Shown: one piece after another, positions 59,116 through 64,000 of the stretch
Layout: every line of letters starts with the position of its first letter
Position numbering within the stretch: the stretch's first letter is position 1
Assembly: GCA_030017715.1 (NCBI GenBank)
Contig: JASEIU010000001.1
Coordinates: 65,520-129,519 of the forward strand
Length of the DNA stretch: 64,000 bases
Direction: 5' to 3'
Source: Candidatus Saccharicenans sp.
GTDB lineage: Bacteria > Acidobacteriota > Aminicenantia > Aminicenantales > Saccharicenantaceae
The notes under the pieces: generated by a model
Databases searched by the model: none
Told to the model about the DNA's origin: nothing
Seen by the model: the letters and a program-made list of their open reading frames with translations, nothing else
Translations under genes and position numbers: made by a program

Positions 59116-60048
59116 ATGAACTTAAGAAAAATAAAGACTCGGGTTTTGATTGTTTCAGTTTTATTTCTGCTTTTATCCATCAGCAGTCTGGCCCAGGTGC
59201 GGGGCAAGGTCAGGGGCACGGTGGTTGATTCTCAGGGAAATCCTCTGGAAAAAGCGACTGTAACCATCATCTCCACCAGGCAGGCCAGCCAGAGGTACGA
59301 GACTAAAACTGGCAAAGACGGAAAGTTTGCCCAGGTCGGCATCTATCCCGGCTATTACCAGGTTTCCATCAAGAAAGATGGCTATCTTCCGAAGTCCCTG
59401 GAGGTCCACGTGGAGATTGACGGCGATACCAATCTTGAAATCATTAAACTGGAAACGGCCGATGAGCGGGCGATGAAGAGCCTGTCAGGCGCGGATAAAG
59501 CCTTCCTTAAAGCCAATGAATATTACAACAAACAGGATTATGAAAAGGCTGCGGCCGCCTACCAGGAGGCCATCGGTCTAAGCTCCAATAACTGGGCCTA
59601 TTATTTCAACCTCGGCCTGACTTATAAGAAATTAAACAGGCTGTCTGAAGCCAGGGAGGCCTTCAATAAAGCGGTGGAACTCAATCCTGAGAGCTTCAGC
59701 GCCAACAAAGAGCTGGGCGAACTCCTGGCCAGAGAGGAACAGTATGAGGCGGCTGCCGGCTATTACCGGAAAGCGGCCAAGCTCAGCCCCAATGACCCCG
59801 ACGCTCATTATAATCTTGGAGCCTGCCTGGTCAATCTTGGCCAGGGAGAGGAAGCCCTGGCCCATTTTCAAAAAACAATCGAGCTGAAGCCGGATTATGC
59901 CGAAGCCTATTTTCAACTGGGGTCGATTTACATCGGCCAGAATAAGAAGGCGGAAGCCATTGCCAGCCTGGAGAAATTCCTGGAGCTGGCCCCCCAGCAC
60001 GAAAAAACCGCTCTGGCCCGGCAATTGCTGGAATACTTAAAGAAATAG
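59116..60048 (+). CDS. Exported carboxypeptidase-regulatory-like/TPR protein (paralogue 2)
   Basis: 310 residues from ATG 59116, preceded by AAGGAG (the GTG at 59095 has none). Signal peptide to S-S-L-A-Q (~27). Carboxypeptidase-regulatory-like beta-sandwich ~32-115 (G-T-V-V-D-S-Q-G-N-P-L-E-K-A-T), then four or five TPRs (A-D-K-A-F-L-K-A-N-E-Y-Y-N-K-Q-D-Y; Y-F-N-L-G-L-T-Y-K-K-L; H-Y-N-L-G-A-C-L-V-N-L-G; Y-F-Q-L-G-S-I-Y). Same architecture and same position behind a GWxTD-TPR gene as 26225-27196. Likely a periplasmic scaffold of the same machine. Confidence 0.87.
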   Translation: MNLRKIKTRVLIVSVLFLLLSISSLAQVRGKVRGTVVDSQGNPLEKATVTIISTRQASQRYETKTGKDGKFAQVGIYPGYYQVSIKKDGYLPKSLEVHVEIDGDTNLEIIKLETADERAMKSLSGADKAFLKANEYYNKQDYEKAAAAYQEAIGLSSNNWAYYFNLGLTYKKLNRLSEAREAFNKAVELNPESFSANKELGELLAREEQYEAAAGYYRKAAKLSPNDPDAHYNLGACLVNLGQGEEALAHFQKTIELKPDYAEAYFQLGSIYIGQNKKAEAIASLEKFLELAPQHEKTALARQLLEYLKK

Positions 60049-60253
60049 TTGGCCGTTCCGGGCGCGGAAACGCCGGCAGATTGTCGGGGACAGGGATATT
60101 GTTTCCTGGTCCAAAATTTTCGACCGGCCAAAAGCCTCAGATTCCGGTCTGATAACAACAAGCTGATCAGGAGGGCCGGCCCTGGTTGGGGCCACCAGGC
60201 GCCTCTTTTAGCGTCCGGTCAATATTCCCGGCTGTTTCCGGGGCTCCGGCGGT
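60049..60253. other. Intergenic region after the second carboxypeptidase-regulatory-TPR gene
   Basis: No gene or clear terminator for the upstream gene; moderately GC-rich, nothing else seen before the tRNA-like fragment. Confidence 0.35.
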
Positions 60254-60322
60254 TGATTCGCCCGAGTGGCTGAAGACGATGTCTCAGGACATGATACCAG
60301 GGGCAACAGGCCGGCGGTTCCG
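60254..60322 (+). pseudogene. tRNA-Ser-like fragment, not a functional tRNA
   Basis: GCCCGAGTGGCTGAAG (60260-60275) equals a typical bacterial tRNA-Ser D-arm, and CCGGCGGTTCCGATG further on recalls a T-arm. The anticodon arm does not fold with a seven-base loop (ATGTC/GACAT encloses only four bases) and the acceptor ends do not pair. Probably a relic of a tRNA-Ser or an old integration scar. Confidence 0.35.
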
Positions 60323-60379
60323 ATGAGGCCTGATCAGGTCTCACTCCCCCAGCGGATGGTTGGTTTTAGCGGCGCGGCG

Positions 60380-60414
60380 AAAAAAAAGGGACAGCCGGCC
60401 GGGCCGGCTGTCCC
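60380..60414 (-). terminator. Intrinsic terminator of the secreted-protein gene
   Basis: GGGACAGCCGG pairs with CCGGCTGTCCC (five-base loop) and is followed on the - strand by eight T. 27 bases past the stop codon. Confidence 0.92.
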
Positions 60415-60441
60415 CTGATAATCAAACGTGTTTTCTATTGA

Positions 60442-61488
60442 CTACTCAACTACCAGCTCAAAGGGGATCCTCTTTTCCAGAGTGGTTCCGCCAATTTTAT
60501 CCTTGATGCTTATAACCAGCTCATAACCGCCGGCTTCCAGCGAACGGTTTTCGATTTTCTCTCCCTTGTCGTCGGTTACCTTAACCTGTTTGGAGGCCGG
60601 GATGGGGATGGGTTGTTCAATGAAGGGGGATTCATAGGTCATCGGGGTGAAGGCCACAATCTTGGTCTCGCCCTTGCGGATGTCGAAATTTATTTCCAGG
60701 GAAGCTTTCTGAGACTCATCAAATTTGGTTCCGTAAACCATGAACATCAGGGTGGGCTGGTCGTTCGGCTTGAATCTCATCTCGGTATAGGGATAGGCCT
60801 TCAGGATCATCCAGCCGAAATAATCCTTATGGAAGTTGGGATAATTTTCGGCCGCGTCTAACTGCTCGTAATTCTTCAGCAGCAGCAGACTGGTCGTTTC
60901 CATCTGACCGTTTTTATAGCTGTCCTCGTAGCGGGGGATTTCGAATTCATAGTAGGTTGTTCCGATCTTTTTGGTTTTCCTGTTGCCCAGGGCCGCGGCC
61001 AGTATATATTTTCCGGACGGAAGCGGATAGCCGAGGTAATAGTAGCTCTCTCCCTCGGGATTGTATTCTTCGGCCGGGACCGAAAACTGGCTGTAAGCTT
61101 TATTTTCGGTTACCAGCTTGGGGGCTGATCCGTCATTTTGATAAATCTGAAAGAAGATATCAGATTCGGTCTGGAAGCTGTTGCCGCTGCTTACAGACTG
61201 GGCATATTCCAGGTCGGCATTCTTGATCTTGGTGACGAAAATAGCGATGTAGGTGCCTCTGGCTGGAAGAATGTAATGTCCGTCAAAACTGAACGGCAGG
61301 TCCGGCTTAACCTGTCTGGCGGCCAGTCCCTGCTCCAGCAGCGCTTTAACATCGGTGGGCAAGGTGGTTTTGGCTTTTTGTTCTTTCTTCTGATCTTTTT
61401 TCTGAGGCTCGGCCTGAGCCAGATTAAAGGCTAAAGTCAAGGTCAGAATCAGAATCAGCGAAAGGGCGAAAAATTTCTTGCGATTCAT
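60442..61488 (-). CDS. Secreted protein of unknown function under a sigma-54 promoter
   Basis: 348 residues, family not recognised. Signal peptide 1-~27 (L-A-Q-A-E), then a Lys/Gln-rich linker (28-42) and beta-rich sequence to the end. Motifs that may help matching: L-P-A-R-G-T-Y-I-A-I-F-V-T-K, Y-Y-Y-L-G-Y-P-L-P-S-G-K-Y-I-L-A-A-A-L-G, and F-T-P-M-T-Y-E-S-P-F-I-E-Q-P-I-P-I-P. The rhythm suggests two or three Ig-like sandwiches. AGGAGG before ATG. It has its own sigma-54 promoter and strong terminator, so it is an independent unit next to the surface module and may be a partner of the TonB receptors. Confidence 0.8.
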   Translation of the reverse strand: MNRKKFFALSLILILTLTLAFNLAQAEPQKKDQKKEQKAKTTLPTDVKALLEQGLAARQVKPDLPFSFDGHYILPARGTYIAIFVTKIKNADLEYAQSVSSGNSFQTESDIFFQIYQNDGSAPKLVTENKAYSQFSVPAEEYNPEGESYYYLGYPLPSGKYILAAALGNRKTKKIGTTYYEFEIPRYEDSYKNGQMETTSLLLLKNYEQLDAAENYPNFHKDYFGWMILKAYPYTEMRFKPNDQPTLMFMVYGTKFDESQKASLEINFDIRKGETKIVAFTPMTYESPFIEQPIPIPASKQVKVTDDKGEKIENRSLEAGGYELVISIKDKIGGTTLEKRIPFELVVE

Positions 61489-61525
61489 CTTTCCTCCTGT
61501 TTATTCTTTTCACCGGCTTCTTAAC

Positions 61526-61541
61526 TGCAATAATCGTGCCA
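61526..61541 (-). promoter_or_regulatory. Sigma-54 (-24/-12) promoter of the secreted-protein gene
   Basis: On the - strand TGGCAC-gatta-TTGCA, a full consensus match differing from the receptor 1 element only at one spacer base and the final W. Predicted start near 61515, leader ~27 bases. Confidence 0.8.
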
Positions 61542-61592
61542 GCTAAGAAGGGGGGTTTTTTCTTATTTTTCGTCTGACTGTATCTCGTCTGT

Positions 61593-61609
61593 TGTAAATT
61601 TATTTTACA
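61593..61609 (-). promoter_or_regulatory. Candidate enhancer site upstream of the third sigma-54 promoter
   Basis: TGTAAA-tttat-TTTACA, a perfect inverted repeat ~60 bp upstream of the -24 element. The core AATTTATT is shared with the receptor 2 site; the flanks differ. Confidence 0.35.
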
Positions 61610-61646
61610 GGAATAAAAATATAATAACCTTTCTATCACCAATATT

Positions 61647-62681
61647 CTACCTTAAATTCCTGTGGTTTTTCAACTGGTATTTTGAAACTGCTCTTAGATG
61701 CTCCTGGTAAGAGCGGTTGAAAACATGACTGCCGTCGTTGCGAGAAACAAAATAAAGGTAATCGACCGGAGCCGGGTGCAGGGCGGCTTGAAGCGAAGCC
61801 CGGCCAGGATTGCAGATCGGCCCCGGAGGCAACCCTCGATACAGGTAGGTATTGTAAGGGGAAGCCAGGCTCTTGTCTTTCAATCTCAGATTTCCGTCGA
61901 AGCGCCCCTGTAGTTTCAAAGCATAGATGATGGTCGGGTCGCAATCCAGTTTCATTCCCAGCCGCAGCCGGTTGTGAAAGACAGCCGAAACCAGAGGCTT
62001 CTCTTCTTCCTTTGAGGTCTCCTTCTCAATCAGGGAGGCTAAGGTGACGATTTCCCGGACGGTCAGGTTTAGCCGGCCGGCCCGGGCCAGGTCCTCGGGG
62101 CCGAAATTTTTCCTGAACTGCTCAATCATAGCCTTGACCAGCTCGATGGCTTCCACTCCGCGGGCGAAGCGATAGGTTTCGGGAAAAAGATAACCCTCCA
62201 GGTTGTCTGCCTTCGGGTCGAGGTCCGAGACCAGTTCAACCCGCCGGCAGGTATCGAGAAAAGACCCCTGATAGGGAAAGGCTTTTTCTTCCAGCAGGGC
62301 GGAAATCTCGGTGAAGGTCAAGCCTTCGGGAATGGTGATGGGGTGGAGCATGATCTGGCCCGAGATCATCTGCAGCATGATTCTTTTCGGGGTTAGCGGC
62401 GGTTCAAACCGATATTCTCCGGCTCTCAGAAAACGGGGCGAGAAGTAAAGAGAGTAAGACAGACGGAAAGCTCCGTCACTCTTTATGACTTGCTCTTTTT
62501 TCAGGCCCCTGGCGATTCCCCTCAGGCTCTGGCCTTTTTCAATAAATACATTTTTGCCGGACGCAGCGGGGTCTTTGAGTGGAGAATTCATAACCAGGGC
62601 CAGATAGCAGGCCAGTCCGAGATTGGCAATGGCCAGGATAAATATCAGAGCTTCAATTGCCTTCCGGGGTATGGTCAGCAT
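61647..62681 (-). CDS. mltG: Endolytic peptidoglycan transglycosylase MltG
   Basis: 344 residues. One N-terminal membrane helix (~9-31), a LysM-like segment (V-F-I-E-K-G-Q-S-L-R-G-I-A), then the YceG domain: P-E-G-L-T-F, E-G-Y-L-F-P-E-T-Y-R-F, catalytic Glu in L-A-S-L-I-E-K-E-T, C-D-P-T-I-I-Y-A, and Y-N-T-Y-L-Y-R-G-L-P-P-G-P-I-C-N-P-G. Cleaves nascent glycan strands at the periplasmic face. Overlaps ruvX by 29 bases; same operon as ddl and ruvX. Confidence 0.95.
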   Translation of the reverse strand: MLTIPRKAIEALIFILAIANLGLACYLALVMNSPLKDPAASGKNVFIEKGQSLRGIARGLKKEQVIKSDGAFRLSYSLYFSPRFLRAGEYRFEPPLTPKRIMLQMISGQIMLHPITIPEGLTFTEISALLEEKAFPYQGSFLDTCRRVELVSDLDPKADNLEGYLFPETYRFARGVEAIELVKAMIEQFRKNFGPEDLARAGRLNLTVREIVTLASLIEKETSKEEEKPLVSAVFHNRLRLGMKLDCDPTIIYALKLQGRFDGNLRLKDKSLASPYNTYLYRGLPPGPICNPGRASLQAALHPAPVDYLYFVSRNDGSHVFNRSYQEHLRAVSKYQLKNHRNLR

Positions 62682-63099
62682 GATGACGTTTCTTTTCCAG
62701 GTATGCTTCGAGGATGATGACCGCGGCCAGCTGGTCCTCCCTCCGTTTCTTTTCCCTGTAGTTTCCTTTGAAGCCTTCCAGTTTCCTCTGGGCCTGTTGA
62801 GTGGTCAGCCTCTCATCCCATAAAATTACCTTTCGCCCGGTGGCTGTCTCCAGCCGGACTGCGAATTCCCGGGTGATTTCAGTCCGGCGTCCGGGGCTGC
62901 CGTCCATTCGCAGCGGCCAGCTCAGGACTATTTCCTCAACATCTTTCTCTTCAACCAGTTTCTGGAAAAAGGCCAGATCGGCCGCCTGGTCGTCTTTTAA
63001 GGTGTATGTGCCGAAGGGCTGGGCGGTAATCTGAAGGGGATCGCTGAGGGCCAGCCCCAGATGTCGGTCGCCGTAGTCGATGGCTAAGATTCTGCCCAT
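62653..63099 (-). CDS. ruvX: RuvX/YqgF Holliday-junction resolvase-like protein
   Basis: 148 residues. RNase H-like fold: A-I-D-Y-G-D-R-H-L-G-L-A-L-S-D (first catalytic Asp), V-L-S-W-P-L-R-M-D-G-S-P-G, L-W-D-E-R-L-T-T and the distal D-Q-L-A-A-V-I-I-L-E-A-Y-L. Roles proposed are junction resolution and pre-16S rRNA 5' processing. Three bases after ddl and overlapping mltG, a tight operon. Confidence 0.95.
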   Translation of the reverse strand: MGRILAIDYGDRHLGLALSDPLQITAQPFGTYTLKDDQAADLAFFQKLVEEKDVEEIVLSWPLRMDGSPGRRTEITREFAVRLETATGRKVILWDERLTTQQAQRKLEGFKGNYREKKRREDQLAAVIILEAYLEKKRHHADHTPEGN

Positions 63100-63102
63100 A
63101 TT

Positions 63103-64000
63103 TCAGGATCTTTCCAGACAGCGTTTCTTCAGGCGGTGACGGCGGAGGGCCAGTTGAATCAATCGGTCCAGGAGCCGGGAGAAACTGAGCCCGCTGGCTT
63201 CCCACAACCTGGGATACATGCTGATTTCGGTAAAACCGGGGATGGTGTTTATTTCGTTGATGTAAATTTTATTCGTTTTCTGCTCCAGGAAAAAATCAAC
63301 TCTGGCCATCCCGCAACCATCGATCGCCCGGAAAGAAGCCACAGCCAGTTCCCGGAAACGCCCGACCAGGCCGGCCGGAAGTTCGGCCGGAATGTGGAAT
63401 TCGGTCTTGCCTTCCAGGTACTTATCGGAGTAGTCGTAAAACTCCCGGTGGGGAATGACCTCGCCGGGGAGAGAAGCCCGGGGCCGCTCGTTGCCCAGAA
63501 CGCTGCATTCGATTTCGCGCCCTTTGATAGCCTTTTCCACCAGTATTTTATGGTCGTAACGGAAAGCCAGCCTGACCGCCGGGGCCAGGTCTCTTATGGT
63601 TTTTACTTTGGAAATACCAACCGAAGAACCAAGATTGGCCGGTTTGACAAATACCGGCAGGCATAATTCCTGGAATATTTTTCTTTCTATTTGCTTCCGG
63701 TTTGCTCGCCAGTCTTCTTCATAAAGCACCAGGTAAGGCACCACCGGCAGGCCCAGCCGGCTCAGCAGATGCTTGAAAATTGCCTTATCCATTCCGATGG
63801 CTGAAGCCAGAACCGGAGCCCCGACATAGGGGACATCAGCCATTTCCAGCAGTCCCTGGATAGTGCCGTCTTCGCCGTAGGGGCCATGGAGAACCGGGAA
63901 ATACACGTCCGCTTTTATCGGCGGTTTGACCCGGCGGCCGTCCCAGGGCAAAAAGGAAAAGCCTCCGCCAGCTCCAGACCGGCCGGCCGGGATCTCGGGA
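63103..64000 (-). CDS. ddl: D-alanine--D-alanine ligase, N-terminus beyond the window
   Basis: The frame is open to the window edge; about 299 residues visible, missing roughly the first 60. ATP-grasp motifs: F-P-V-L-H-G-P-Y-G-E-D-G-T-I-Q-G, F-V-K-P-A-N-L-G-S-S-V-G-I, I-E-C-S-V-L-G-N, G-C-G-M-A-R-V-D-F-F-L and I-N-E-I-N-T-I-P-G-F-T. Makes the D-Ala-D-Ala dipeptide of peptidoglycan. Heads the visible ddl-ruvX-mltG wall-synthesis operon. The residue selecting D-Ala over D-lactate lies in the Y-D-Y-S-D-K-Y loop, which has the usual Tyr. Confidence 0.95.
   Translation of the reverse strand, partial: PEIPAGRSGAGGGFSFLPWDGRRVKPPIKADVYFPVLHGPYGEDGTIQGLLEMADVPYVGAPVLASAIGMDKAIFKHLLSRLGLPVVPYLVLYEEDWRANRKQIERKIFQELCLPVFVKPANLGSSVGISKVKTIRDLAPAVRLAFRYDHKILVEKAIKGREIECSVLGNERPRASLPGEVIPHREFYDYSDKYLEGKTEFHIPAELPAGLVGRFRELAVASFRAIDGCGMARVDFFLEQKTNKIYINEINTIPGFTEISMYPRLWEASGLSFSRLLDRLIQLALRRHRLKKRCLERS

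Noticed and set aside
60254-60322. Functional tRNA-Ser gene
   Set aside because: No seven-base anticodon loop and no acceptor pairing; kept only as a relic.
1-64000. CRISPR arrays, insertion sequences, prophage or rRNA genes
   Set aside because: No regularly spaced repeats, transposase, integrase, phage structural genes or rRNA motifs were seen anywhere in the window.

Overview
The window looks like a chromosomal segment of an uncultured Acidobacteriota-type bacterium, most likely Candidatus Aminicenantes. This is an inference: three GWxTD-domain proteins, Oar-like TonB receptors with an N-terminal carboxypeptidase-regulatory domain, sulfatase-TPR fusions, a DUF5916 outer-membrane protein and GTP-type PEP carboxykinase form a typical combination for that group. 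The DNA is moderately GC-rich with AT-rich promoters. Long antisense open frames are by-products of GC-rich codon use. Both edges cut genes: a BNR-repeat protein on the left and D-Ala-D-Ala ligase on the right.

Layout. 1-9.9 kb: a + strand cluster for arabinose-containing polymers (BNR-repeat protein, GH127, GH51, GH127), all apparently exported. 9.9-14.6 kb: a nitroreductase, GTP-PEPCK, then a LacI-type and a GntR/FCD regulator in tandem; the LacI gene has no canonical start codon. 14.6-21.8 kb: a decayed DUF486 gene, a DUF5916 outer-membrane protein, an M16 protease, a flavoprotein and a small membrane protein. 21.9-24 kb: a small unknown gene and rpoD. 24-33.5 kb: a secreted/surface module (GWxTD-TPR, carboxypeptidase-regulatory-TPR, sulfatase-TPR, TonB receptor), then tRNA-Val(CAC). 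33.9-41.8 kb: a zinc-ribbon acidic membrane protein, DUF1848, the rpsU-lipA-metallophosphoesterase operon, a racemase, a P1 peptidase and a laccase-domain protein. 42-49.8 kb: purC, PHP, cvpA, a Fis-like HTH gene, groES-groEL with CIRCE, a fused LptF-LptG permease and a DUF151 nuclease. 50-60 kb: a second copy of the surface module (GWxTD, sulfatase-TPR, TonB receptor, GWxTD-TPR, carboxypeptidase-regulatory-TPR). 60.4-64 kb: a secreted protein, then mltG, ruvX and ddl.

The most striking signal is regulatory. Both TonB-receptor genes and the secreted protein at 60.4-61.5 kb are preceded by full matches to the sigma-54 -24/-12 consensus (TGGCAY-N5-TTGCW). An AT-rich palindrome lies about 60-80 bp further upstream in each case, as expected for enhancer-binding-protein sites. 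The other promoters recognised here are sigma-70-like. The two receptor leaders also share a start-distal consensus Shine-Dalgarno sequence and a TTCGAAAGGAG block at the start codon. In one receptor gene the real Shine-Dalgarno sequence sits in the loop of a perfect hairpin whose stem contains the start codon. I read this as a sigma-54-controlled cell-surface regulon attached to a duplicated secreted-TPR/GWxTD/sulfatase-like/TonB module of unknown substrate. That is an inference from sequence alone.
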